Positions 44,481 to 54,687 of a stretch of 64,000 bases of DNA are shown here, piece by piece (positions within the stretch are counted from its first letter, which is position 1; each line of letters starts with the position of its first letter). A program made the position numbers and the translations under genes. The stretch comes from Physella acuta. Lineage: Eukaryota > Mollusca > Gastropoda > Physidae. The stretch is taken from assembly GCF_028476545.1 (NCBI RefSeq), contig NW_026732523.1, positions 310,001 through 374,000 on the forward strand. Reading direction: 5' to 3'. Below the pieces are notes generated by a model, which was not told where the DNA came from, did no database searches, and worked only from the letters and a program-made list of their open reading frames with translations.

Positions 44481-44519
44481 ATTACTTCATGATTAGCCGG
44501 GTCGCGTATGTACATATAT

Positions 44520-44655
44520 CAGGGGTCGGCAACCTTTTGAGACAAAAGAGCCAAAAGTTACAAGTTACAACATAGACCGGTTTTTAAAGAGCCACTAACA
44601 TTTTAATGTCAATAGTATCTGCGTTTAGTATATATATTATCGTAAACAAATATAC

Positions 44656-44750
<95 letters not shown>

Positions 44751-45366
44751 ATTAAAATAAATAGCTTTGAATATATGAGATAATCTCATTTGAATTTGTG
44801 TTGAGAGATTCTACTATGTAAGTCAGAGTAGTTGCATTTGTTTTGAATTGCTCAAATCTCTCAGTTAAAAGATCCGTCATTTTGTTTATATTAATGGTGA
44901 AGTGATTGATAGTAGCAATGGTTTAATAACGATATTTTTTTTTTTCAGATTATTCGTAATTAAGTAATTTACCGCTCACCATGTATTCAACAAAAAAAGA
45001 ATTTTTGTTTTCGAAAAAACCACTTCTTCAAGCAAGACATAGGCTAGATTTTTCCTTTCAGTTTTACACTTAGCTGGTTTAGTTTCTTTGTGATATCCAC
45101 TATGAAGTTGAATTTTTCAATTTGGAATGGACAATGTAATAGGAAGTACACTGAGGTATGAAGTAACTAAATATTCTAATAGAATAGTGAATGTTTTATT
45201 GTTTATATCTATTGTTATATCGTTTATTACCGAGTGTTGCAGACTAATATTTTTATGAATTTTGAAAATAAAATAATTATTAATATTTGTGCATGGAGCT
45301 GAAGAGCCGCAACTGCACACCAAAAGAGCCGCATGCGGCTCGCGAGCCGCAGGTTGCCGACCCCTG
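44520..45366 (+). mobile_element. hAT-type element with transposase remnant, 8-bp target duplication
   Basis: 847 bp between ACATATAT copies (44512-44519, 45367-45374). It contains an (AT)n block (about 44657-44740). On the minus strand VDITKKLNQLSVKLKGK (about 45050-45105) corresponds to a hAT transposase block. It is an internally deleted derivative of an autonomous element. Confidence 0.85.
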
Positions 45367-45375
45367 ACATATATA

Positions 45376-45440
45376 TCTGATACCCAGTACTTGTATTGGT
45401 TGGCTTCAAAAGTACGCGTGGCTAATTTTTAAATTTTCTA
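45376..45440 (+). repeat. Scrap of the U2-headed element body
   Basis: ACCCAGTACTTGTATTGGTT then 'ggcttcaaaagtacg', matching 17.79-17.83 kb. Confidence 0.6.
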
Positions 45441-45445
45441 CATCA

Positions 45446-45725
45446 GGGTTCGGCAACCTGCGTCTCGCGAACCGCATGCGGCTCTTTTGATGTCAAGATG
45501 CGCTCTTTAACTCCATGCACAAGTAATAATAATTATTTAATTTTATTTAAAAACTCAAACAAATATTGTTCAGCAACACTCGATTATGAACGATATAAGA
45601 ATAAACATGAATAATACAAACTCGCTATTCTATTAGAATATTTAGTTACTCCCTATTTCAATGTACTTGCTATAAGTATTAATTTGTCCATCCCGAATTA
45701 AAACATTCAACGTCATTGTTATAAC
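45446..45725 (-). mobile_element. hAT-type left end and interior, truncated
   Basis: Starts CAGGGTTCGGCAACCTGCGT, with 'tcagcaacactcgattatga' shared with the hAT-like starts at 5.47 and 8.07 kb. No second terminus. Confidence 0.65.
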
Positions 45726-46985
45726 TGCTGAGTATCTTTGGTTATTTGATCCAATACCATTTTTTGTCTTAACCACTACCATGTGGAGATGTGTTCACAG
45801 ACATACATTGTACCATCATTCACTAAGACGACGGGGACGACCAACAATCAATGAGAGGAACTCAGGCTTCTTTTCTTATCTTTAATTCTGTACTCTCAAC
45901 TCACATACATCCTTCCACCAAGGCGAAGAAAATCATACTAACTCACGCACAATACCTAGTAACCAGTCTCTACACCAGAACGTCACTGTCGCACCATACG
46001 CGTCATCATTCCTTGCGTTCAACATACCTTTCGCACCAACATTCATTCGCGCCAATCTATAGCATAGATTATAACATGCATCATAACATTACCCCCCTCT
46101 CCCACTGAAGCTAATAGTATTAGCTTCTACTCACGTAGCTAAGTACGACACATTGTTTAACCTAACAATATCAACTACGTCAGTATATTATTAACTCCTA
46201 ATTAATTCATACATTCAAGCTTTTAGCTTTACTCTCACAACAGATTATCATATTCCAAATATACAGGCATTCATATTATATCAATGGTTGGTCTTAGAAT
46301 CTCAGTCCATCCAGACAAGGTATTGGGTATCACATCGGCATTGTCCATCTTCTCCCAAACAGTTGCTAGAATAAATATAAAACCAAACGTCACATTAGTT
46401 TAAGCCAGCAATATTTTCGATGGCGAACAGAGCCACAGTACCACCATTTGGCACATTTGTGGTTGTTCTTATTATAATATACAAACAGCATAATATGTCA
46501 ATACCATAATCAGTTCCAATATTCTGAAACAAAACATTAAGTATCATGTCCTAATATCATATCACTCGATAGACCCGCACACACAGAATCTCATTATCTC
46601 CATAATATGTCCGTACAAGTATATCAGATTTATCAACAACCTAGAACCAACATGTATTCAAAATATCTTTGGTAACATACTATATTATGAACTCAACACA
46701 TATTACAACATGTAAACGTTAACTTCAACATTATAACCGTAATTATAAACACCTCGTGATAGAATATGTGGTCTATCACATTTTATTAACTAGTTAAAAA
46801 TCATGCATATTGTCTCACACCATATTGTTCCATATTTAATCACTGAGATCCACTTTATTTAATCACTCAATAACTAGGCAATTTTAAAAGTAATCATATA
46901 ATAATCATATCTCTAAAAGTCATTCCAAATACGTTCCTTACACTCCCATTCAATTAGCGTAATTCACATTGTAATCCAGTACTTC
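45726..46985. other. Unassigned stretch, low internal repetition
   Basis: About 1.26 kb in which I recognise no element or gene. It includes the palindrome AAGCTAATAGTATTAGCTT (46107-46125). Confidence 0.4.
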
Positions 46986-47029
46986 ATCATCCCACATAAA
47001 GGTCTGGACATTCTTCCTGTGGTAGATCA

Positions 47030-47100
47030 GGGGTTGCTGTTGTTGACTTGGCTGCAGGGGGTGGGGCCCAGGATTTCATTGAGCCACCCGAGCCGTGGTC
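47030..47100 (-). pseudogene. ORF1 N-terminal scrap
   Basis: Minus strand: the GGTTCGGGTGGCTT-type hairpin and 'atgaaatcctgggcccc', matching the GGLMKSRAQ region of ORF1. It lies just beyond the A end of the next element. Confidence 0.6.
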
Positions 47101-47184
47101 CGGGTTTGTCGTGGACTTAAATAGCAAATACAAAATCGTAGCAATAAGGAATGCCATCGGAGCGATACTTCAGTAAATACGTAG

Positions 47185-48160
47185 ATATTTTTTTTTTTTA
47201 GATTTAATAGATTTCCTTCCACACAGTTCACTCCCTTCCAGCCAGGAGCTAGCTGTGTTGATAGGTTGTATTTTAGAAATATACATGTAATACATAGTAT
47301 TGCATAAAATTTGTACAGTATTCTTTTCTTGATTTTCCTTCCGTTTTCTTTGTTTTCATTTTTCGTGATCTTCTGATTTCTTGTTTTTATTTCCGTTTTC
47401 ATGGTTCCTTTGATATAACATAAAGTACAGTACAATACATGATCGCTTCTCGTAAGTCTTGGCCTTGTTTCTTTCGTGTATTACAATCTTGGTTGGGCAG
47501 TGGTTGATTCTTGGTTGGTAGTTGTAGTTTGAGAGTATCGATGAGGGATGATGTGTTAGTAAAAGGGCGAGTCTCGCGTGTTGTCGTTGATGGTAGAGTT
47601 GTTCGAATGGAGTGAAGCTTGGAGAGAATAGTTGAGGTGGTGTCCTTGTGTTGAGATAACGTTTATAGTAGGTTGCTTTGAATTATTGGTCATTGTAGTT
47701 TGAAAGAGAGTAAAATTGTGTCGTAGGGTATTCTTGCATAGTCGAATAGTTGAAATGGGCGAAATGATGTTGAAGAACGTTTAGTTTTCGTGATATTGTT
47801 GAGTCGAGGATTGTAGATGAGAAGAATTTGAGAGTGGTGAAGAAGTCGAAAGCTTGGTCGAGTAGTTGAAATGGGCGAAGTGAGGCTGTTGACGAGTGTT
47901 TATTTTACGAGAGTTGAGTACTCGTGAAGTTGTTTGAGTAGTTGATCTTTGAGGGATGTCGAGTTGACTTGATGGTGATTGTGACGGAGCCTCCCACCTA
48001 AGATTTCTCTTAGGTGGGTGTCGTCAGAGTAATCGTGAAGTTGTTGATATCGAACTAATTGTGTATCGTAGATGAGAGAGTTTTGAGTAGTAAATCTTTG
48101 AGATATGTTAAATTGATTAGCTGGTATTTGTGCCCAAAGTCTAAATACGCAGATATTTTT
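47185..48160 (-). mobile_element. Body and 3' end of U2-headed / ORF1 retroelement, minus strand
   Basis: It runs on the minus strand from about 48160 through the CACCTAAGAGAAATCTTAGG hairpin (47990-48020). It ends at 'gaaatctattaaatctaaaa' (A tail about 47190-47201). 'gtgaactgtgtggaaggaaa' marks the shared 3' terminus. No U2 head is present. Confidence 0.75.
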
Positions 48161-48179
48161 TTTATTATTTTGTTTTGTG

Positions 48180-48285
<106 letters not shown>

Positions 48286-49400
48286 TTATTTTCAATAAAA
48301 CAATTAACAAAATATTTAACCATCACAGTAGTTAAATTAATAATAATAAATTACATTTTAGAGAGGTGATTCGTGTATGAATAAAGGATGTATGACATAA
48401 AAATAGAAGGAGCGTGTCGTGTTTGACAGCCTCAAGGTTTATACAATAATACAAATACAAAACCAAATAAACCAAATAAACACAGGAGATCAGTTAGTAA
48501 TAATAAATTTCATGAATGAATAACATATGTTTGAAATAAAAGGAGCTTGTCTTGTTTGACAGCCTCAGAGTTAATGCAATAATACAAATACAAAACGAAA
48601 TGTCTTACATTTTTATAGTGATATATCTTGCTGCTAGCAATAAAAGAAATTGCCGTGTATAGAAACTTCAATAAATAGTGCAATTACACTACTTTCAAAA
48701 ACCAGGGTTTAACAACCTGCTAAATTCTGCCACAAAGTTACATGGATGAACACATTTGAAAGAAAAAAAACAGTACAGTGGTGGGGTGGGGCGAGGTGGG
48801 TGGGGTTGGTTGTGTGTGGTGGGCCAGGCAGCGGGATCGTTGTTGCGTGACATGACTGCTAAAAGGGGAGATAAATCTTTCAGTCTTACGTGATACGGTA
48901 TTATGGGTATCCAACATTGATGACAAAAGGGGGATCTCAAATGCATTGCTTGTTTAAAAGAGGTGATACATGCATGAACAAAAGATGTGTGAAACGAAAA
49001 GAGCTTGTCGTGCTCGACAGCCTCACAAATGATACAACAATCCAATTACAAAACAAAGTTTACATTCTTATAATGGTATGTCTATTGTCAGCTGCTGCTC
49101 ACAATATAGAGCTTGCCGTGTATGGGAATTTAGATAAATAATGCAATTACAAAATATTCAAATAAAAAATTCCAAACTGCCAAAATGTTCCTAAAAGTTA
49201 CATGGATGAACAAAATTGAAGGAAAAGAACAGTGGTGGGGCGGGGAGGTGTAGGTGGGGGCTGGATGGGTGGGCAGGGGGGGGAGGTGTAGGTAGGGGTT
49301 GGTTGGATGGGCGAGGAGGTGTGAGTTGGGGTTGGTTGGGTAAGGCGGGCTAGGCAGCGAATCGTTGATGCGTGACATGAATGCTGAGGGTCTGGGGCGG
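48286..49400 (-). repeat. 3'UTR-like dispersed repeat, inverted relative to 34240-35150
   Basis: Three successive versions of the 'cgtgacatgactgctaaaag' block (about 48845, 49370 and a weaker one near 48360-48560) read on the minus strand. It ends at 'aaatgcttttattttcaata', the reverse complement of an AATAAAA end. Confidence 0.65.
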
Positions 49401-49501
49401 GTCGCGCTGGTTGACGGGACGTGGGGAGAATGAAGGTTTGGGCAAGCCAGGAGTAATAGTATTTTTGTTTAATTTTTTTTTAATTCTTTTTTTATTTATT
49501 T

Positions 49502-49502
<1 letters not shown>

Positions 49503-49546
<44 letters not shown>

Positions 49547-49774
49547 CGCTTGTCGTTTAATAAAATTCCTCTCTTGCTTTCTACCCTTTTCGCGCAGGGA
49601 GGCAGCAAGAATAGGTTGCATGTTAAAATTCATGTAATACATGGTATTGCATATTCAATTCACTAGATTCTAACTAAGCATGTTATTTTTAAAATTTTCC
49701 TTATACAAAACGTCTAAAGATTTCACTAGGTTAATGGTTAAATACTGTTCCTTCGAAGCTGTGTGATATTCGAG
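49503..49774 (-). terminator. 3'UTR and long poly(A) of the ORF1 retroelement
   Basis: Minus strand: about 230 bases after the ORF1 stop, ending 'ggaattttattaaacgacaa' and a run of about 38 A (49507-49544). The long, pure A run suggests a fairly young insertion. Confidence 0.85.
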
Positions 49775-51616
49775 CTATTTAGGTCCCGGGTGGTGGTTTT
49801 GTAAATGTACTTTCATACCCTCCAAAGGGAGGAGTACACTGCAGATGTGGCAGGTGTACATCGTCTCGTCAGGGTGTTTTTCCTTGTAATGCGTGTATAT
49901 GTCTGTATAGATTGTTTTATCATCACAGATATGGCAGTGTAAGAACTGCGCGTGTCTTCTGCGTTCGTGTTTTTCCACTTCCAGAGGTAATTTGTGTTGT
50001 TTGAAGCAAAATCTGCATTTTGTGTTTTCATGTATCGGTTTTGTGGTTTTTTGACTCTTTGTCATTTTCCCTTCATCCGTAGGACTGTGCTCCTTTTTCC
50101 TTTTTGTGCTTGAGTATTCGATCATTTCTGCTTCTGTGCTTAGGTTGATGAATAGAGGGGGTGGTACAGCTGCAAACGTATGGGAGCTTGGGTGTGGCGT
50201 GGGTAGCGAAGCAAAGTTTGGTATGGGGACTGTTGCTGTAGAGGATTTGACGGGTGCTGATTCTGTTGTGCTTGTGCTGGAAGCTAATGTCTCGCGTAAC
50301 GTTTCGGGTAGGCTGTTTGGTGGTTCCTCTGTGGTCATGTTTGGGGTAGGAGTTGCTGGCTCGCTAAGCGCAGCGCTCTTGATTGGAGAGTTTTGCTGAT
50401 TGCTTGGCATAGGAGGTTGTGGAGTAGATGGTGCTGTATTTTGTGCTGATGTTTGATTACTGGGCGTTGATTCTGGGTTGAGAGCTTGACAGCGGTTGGT
50501 CCAGTGTGAAGTTGATGAGCAGTGTTGGCAAGCTTGTTTTCTGTCTTTGATGGCTATTAGGATGTTGAGTGTCTTGTTTTTGTAGTTTATTTGGATGTAG
50601 TGAGGGATGTTTGTTGGGTCGTCTGTGTATATTGAGAAGTTGCGGTTGGTAGTGAGGGGGATTGTGTATATGGAAGGTTCCTTGTTACTGTAGGGTTGTA
50701 GTGCTTGTATGAGTGTGCGATCGTTTAGTGTGGGTGGGACCCATCTAAGGGTTCCGTTGATTCTGTTCTTTTCGTGTAAGGTGTAGTAGTAAGGTTGTGG
50801 AGTAGATGGTGCTGTATTTTGTGCTGATGTTTGATTACTGGGCGTTGATTCTGGGTTGAGAGCTTGACAGCGGTTGGTCCAGTGTTCGGTTGATGAGCAG
50901 TGTTGGCAAGCTTGTTTTCTGTTGTTGATGGCTATTAGGATGTTGAGTGATTTGTTTTTGTAGTTTATTTGGATGTAGTGTGGGATGGTAGATGGGTTGT
51001 CCGTGTATATGGAGAAGCTGCGGTTGGTGGTGTGAGGGATTGTGTTTATGGATGGTTCTTTGTTGCTGTAGGGTTGTAATGCTTGTATGAGTGTGCGATC
51101 GTTGAGTGTGGGTGGGACCCATCTAAGGGTTCCGTTGATTCTGTTCTTTTCGTGTAAGGTGTAGTAGAGTGTGTAGGGGCCATGTGTTTTGTGTGTGTTA
51201 TGTAAGGTGGTAACGTCGAATTCTGATGAGGAGAAGTACCAGATGTCAGCGCGCCCGTAGTTGAGGAGTAGGATCTGGTGATCACTTATGAGCTGGCGTA
51301 AGATGTGTCCTCTTAAGTTAGGATGACCTTTTGAGTTTATGGTGACTTGTATAGTAGGTGACTCAGCAGGAAAGAGTTCCGGGCAATCTTCGTTCGGCAG
51401 GTTCAGGATGGCGGTAGTGGCTGAAAAGGGTTGGGCCCTGGATTTCATTAAGCCACCCGAACCGTAGTCCGGGTGGCTCCTCCCCAAGTCTCTCGACCCA
51501 GGGGGAACATCCAAGGGCGCAACCCCTTTGCTGGCGTTGACTATATTTGCATAAGTCATAGAACTTGAGTATGACATTATAGGATGTTGGTATAGGTTAT
51601 CACTTGATCTAGCCAA
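49775..51616 (-). CDS. Retroelement ORF1 protein, full-length, duplicated zinc-knuckle module
   Basis: A 613-residue open frame. Start M14 (51577) aligns with MSQPSSTT starts elsewhere, so the first 13 residues are probably leader. Residues 30-60 carry SKGVAPLDVPPGSRDLG and HPDYGSGGLMKSRAQ. Residues 88-230 form a conserved nucleic-acid-binding-type region of unknown fold. Zinc knuckles CQHCSSTEHWTNRC (237-250) and CQHCSSTSHWTNRC (363-376) lie in a tandem duplication of 126 residues (151-276 and 277-402; 378 bp in the DNA). A Pro/Ser/Thr-rich linker follows, then a basic stretch KRKKEHSPT and three C2H2 fingers (C534/C537/H550/H555; C561/C564/H576/H581; C589/C592/H604/H608). LINE ORF1 proteins bind the element RNA. 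No endonuclease or reverse transcriptase follows: the 3'UTR begins at once. Confidence 0.85.
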   Translation of the reverse strand: MARSSDNLYQHPIMSYSSSMTYANIVNASKGVAPLDVPPGSRDLGRSHPDYGSGGLMKSRAQPFSATTAILNLPNEDCPELFPAESPTIQVTINSKGHPNLRGHILRQLISDHQILLLNYGRADIWYFSSSEFDVTTLHNTHKTHGPYTLYYTLHEKNRINGTLRWVPPTLNDRTLIQALQPYSNKEPSINTIPHTTNRSFSIYTDNPSTIPHYIQINYKNKSLNILIAINNRKQACQHCSSTEHWTNRCQALNPESTPSNQTSAQNTAPSTPQPYYYTLHEKNRINGTLRWVPPTLNDRTLIQALQPYSNKEPSIYTIPLTTNRNFSIYTDDPTNIPHYIQINYKNKTLNILIAIKDRKQACQHCSSTSHWTNRCQALNPESTPSNQTSAQNTAPSTPQPPMPSNQQNSPIKSAALSEPATPTPNMTTEEPPNSLPETLRETLASSTSTTESAPVKSSTATVPIPNFASLPTPHPSSHTFAAVPPPLFINLSTEAEMIEYSSTKRKKEHSPTDEGKMTKSQKTTKPIHENTKCRFCFKQHKLPLEVEKHERRRHAQFLHCHICDDKTIYTDIYTHYKEKHPDETMYTCHICSVLLPLEGMKVHLQNHHPGPK

Positions 51617-52022
51617 ACGGCCGAGATAGAGGAACTGGAAATTTTGCTGGTAATTTGAACACTATCATTAAAAAGTTCTTGGTATTAATATCATAGAAGG
51701 ATGATACTAGTGTTTACGAATTATAGTATTAACATCTAACAATTACTAGGAGTTGTAATAAACACTTTGTTATTACTGGGCAAATTTGTTAGATATGTTT
51801 CTTGTAATTTATTTTTCTATAATTAATTTCAATGTTTGTTTACTTGTTTTTGTTTCAATTAATATTAATACTTTTTTTATTTCCTTTTATCGTTTAATTT
51901 TATAATTACCTCCCTGTAAAAAAAAAATTATTGTTTGTTATTTCCCCTGACAAAAAAAGTTCTACGCGCGCGAAATTTTTACAGAAACAGAAGAGGACAG
52001 CAAACCGCTGTGAACTGTGATA
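51617..52022 (-). repeat. Core 5'UTR element, copy 14, with MITE insertion
   Basis: The core on the minus strand serves the 613-residue ORF1. It is interrupted at 52023-52416 and resumes at 52418-52460 ('taccttggtgcacgggacta'). Confidence 0.85.
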
Positions 52023-52416
52023 GGGGTCATCAATAAATGACGTCACACTCGTAGGGGGGAGGGGGGGGGTCCGTAATTTTGTGACGATGTGTGATGAGGG
52101 GGAGGGGGGGTTCAGATGTTGCGACGTCACATTTTTGCATTATAAAAAAGCAATGTTAGAAAACGAATTTTTAGACGTTATTTCGCGTTTTAGATAACTG
52201 TTTTAATAAATTGTAATAGTTTAGACAAGATTTTGGAAAAAATATCGATGTTTAAAAAAAATTCAACAGCAATTTTGACGGGGGTTGTAGGTTCATGTGT
52301 GACGTCATTTCAGGGGGTGGGGGTTCTGGCTTTTTGTGACGACGTGAACGGAGGGGAGGGGGGGGGGAAGTAAAAATCGTCAAAAAAAAAGCGTGACGTC
52401 ATTTATGGATGACCCC
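52023..52416. mobile_element. TIR MITE with four CRE-type motifs in the 5'UTR
   Basis: Terminal repeats GGGGTCATCAATAAATGACG (52023) and the reverse complement at 52393-52416 match at 23 of 24 bases. TGACGTCA occurs at 52038-52045, 52300-52307 and 52394-52401, with CGACGTCA at about 52124. Target duplication unclear. About half of the same element sits at the same place in the core at 36.1-36.3 kb. Confidence 0.75.
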
Positions 52417-52564
52417 CTTATACCTTGGTGCACGGGACTAGAGCTTATATTCTGTGTCAATGTTTAGTTTCACGTGGGGTGGGGGATGGGGGAAGTGTGT
52501 GATCCGAATCTAGTGTGGGGGAATTGAATGTTTGGGCGATTATGGTGGAGACTATTTTTGTATC

Positions 52565-52995
52565 GAGTTTAGATTTGTGACATTTTTAGTTTTGGAGAAT
52601 TTATTGTGGGAGAATTTAGTGGGGGATAATTTAGTGTGAGAGCATTTAGTGGAGGATAATTTAGTGTGGGAGATTTTAGTGTGGGAGAATTTAGTGTGAA
52701 AGAATTTAGTGTGCAATAATTTAGTGTCAGAGAATTTAGTGTGGGAGAATTTAGTGTGGGAGAATTTAGTGTGGGAGAATTTAGTGTGGGGGAATTTAGT
52801 GTGGGAGAATTTAGTGTGGGAGAATTTAGTGTGGGAGAATTTAGTGTGGGAGAATTTAGTGTGGGAGAATTTAGTGTGGGAGAATTTAGTGTGGGAGAAT
52901 TTAGTGTGGGAGAATTTAGTGTGGGAGAATTTAGTGTGGGAGAATTTAGTGTGGGAGAATTTAGTGTGGGAGAATTTAGTGTGGGAGAAATGATT
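52565..52995 (-). repeat. 15-bp satellite array, highly regular
   Basis: At least 16 consecutive identical units of GGAGAATTTAGTGTG between 52740 and 52985 (one unit with GGGG), more diverged at 52570-52740. The homogeneous part must have expanded recently. Confidence 0.95.
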
Positions 52996-53165
52996 GTGTG
53001 GTGTTGTAGTGTAGACTAAGGAAATCATTAGAGTGTGTATATATAAATAAATCTAAGTGTGATTGGGTTTACTGTGGGTAAGTTAAGTGGGGGTGTTTGG
53101 ATTAGTGGGGAGGGGGTGGGGTGGGGTTGCCTTTTGGGTGTGGTTTAATCAACCTCCGAATCATC
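52996..53165 (-). repeat. Satellite left flank (minus strand)
   Basis: Minus strand of 'gtctacactacaacaccaca', 'ttacccacagtaaacccaat', 'gaggttgattaaaccacacc'. Confidence 0.85.
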
Positions 53166-53937
53166 TGACAGTTTGAGAGAGAGTGAACTTGTACCGTAGG
53201 GTTCTCTTGCGTAGTCAAGTAGTTGAAGTGGGCGAAATAATGTTTTTGAGGAATGTTTATTTTTCGTAATATTGCTGTGTCGAAGATTGTGGATGAGAAG
53301 AATTTGAGAGTGGTGAAGAAGTCGAAAACTTGGTCGAGTAGTTGAAATGGGCGAAGTGAGGCTGTTGACGAGTGTTTATTTTACGAGAGTTGAGTACTCG
53401 TGAAGTTGCTTGAGTAGTTGATCTTTGAGGGATGTCGAGTTGATTTGATGGTGGTTGTGACGGAGCATCCCACCTAGGATTTCTCCAAGGTGGGTGTCGT
53501 CAGAGTAATCATGAAGTTATTGGTAGTGAACTAATTGTGTATCGTAGATGAGGATGTATTGCGTAGTTGATCATTGAAAAATGGTTAGTTGATTTGCTGG
53601 TATTTGTGACGGAACCTCCCACCTAAGATTTCTCCTAGGTGGGTGTCGTCAGGCTGAAAAATAGAAAATTGGCCACTCGTACATTTGAAGCCACCCAATT
53701 CAAGTACTGGGTGACATCTCGAGGGATGTGTGGGCACAGCCCCACAGCGATCGATGGCGAGATTTACAATTGATTGCTTGATGAGTTGAGTAGTAGATTC
53801 GACCGCCTCTCGACCCCGGCAGCCAGGCCTAAGGGGCTGTCAAACTAAATGACTAAGGTTTGTGTATATCCATACCAGACACTACACTTTAAACCAGACA
53901 CTACACTTTAATCTTAGTCTAAATGCCGAGATGCGAT
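53166..53937 (-). mobile_element. U2 snRNA-headed SINE-like element
   Basis: On the minus strand it starts ATCGCATCTCGGCATTTAGA (53937), the 5' end of U2 snRNA (ATCGCTTCTCGGCCTTTTGG...). It continues CTAAGATTAAAGTGTAGTGT and repeats 'ttaaagtgtagtgtctgg' once. The element body follows: CTGCCGGGGTCGAGAGGCGG, the CACCCAGTACTTGAATTGGG hairpin and CACCTAGGAGAAATCTTAGG. It lacks the family 3' terminus and instead meets the satellite flank. The head is a retro-chimera, not a U2 gene. Confidence 0.75.
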
Positions 53938-53947
53938 ATTTTTTTTT

Positions 53948-53977
53948 AAACCGGAAGTGATCTCCCCTAAACTTTCT
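53948..53977 (+). mobile_element. Scrap of the AACCGG MITE end
   Basis: AAACCGGAAGTGATCTCCCC then TAAACTTTCT: 30 bases of the TIR of the element at 39570-40356. Confidence 0.7.
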
Positions 53978-54361
53978 TTTTTTTTTTTTTTTAAATAATT
54001 TTATTTTCCATAAAACAAAATACAACATATTTATAGTGACATGTTTACATAAATTTGAATGAATAAGTAAATTTGTTATTAATTTACAGGAAGAAGGTGA
54101 AAATACAACATTTTTACAGTACGCTGATTTGCGTTTTTTTTATATACACTTTTATATAAACTTTCTTTTTTTTTCATATGTAGTACATAATTTTTTTATT
54201 TTTTTTTCTTGGAATCTATTTTTTTTTTAAACCTTTATTTGCAATTTAAAACAAGTGCAACAACATCAGCATATATTACCTTTTTCTAAATGTTCTAAAA
54301 AACATATCAAGATGAATTTACAAATGTATACACCTTTTTTACTAAATTTTATCATCTAATG
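53978..54361 (-). repeat. A-tailed retro ends on the minus strand, unassigned
   Basis: T runs at 53979-53993 and 54220-54229, each preceded on the minus strand by AATAAA-type signals, look like poly(A) ends of two insertions. Bodies not recognised. The right end of this stretch (54354-54361) is the target duplication of the next element. Confidence 0.5.
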
Positions 54362-54582
54362 CAGGGGTCTCCAAACTTCTCATTCCGAGGGCCGCATTAA
54401 CTATCAAATTTCAGATCGGGGGCCAGTTTTTTCCAGGCATATCTTTGATTTTTCTGGGCAAAGTTCCTCGGCCATCACCAACAAATGTTTTTTCATTGGA
54501 CAAAAAGATCTCCGCGGGCCGGATGAGAGGACGTCGCGGGCGGGCCTTATGCGGCCCGCGGGCCGTAGTTTGGAGACCCCTG
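54362..54582. mobile_element. hAT-type (Charlie-like) element, 8-bp target duplication
   Basis: Ends CAGGGGTCTCCAAACTTCTC and TAGTTTGGAGACCCCTG; ATCTAATG lies at 54354-54361 and 54583-54590. It is 221 bp and differs from the CAGGGGTCGGCAACC family. Confidence 0.9.
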
Positions 54583-54687
54583 ATCTAATGAAACCATTTT
54601 TTTCCGGATGAGCGTATTAATAATAACTATGTACATGGTTATCATATATGTTTAATATATGTTGTTATACAAAATTTTAAGGGATAA

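Noticed and set aside
45726-46985. A second LTR or a host gene in the low-repeat stretch
   Set aside because: No TG..CA ends with duplication and no coding frame of note.
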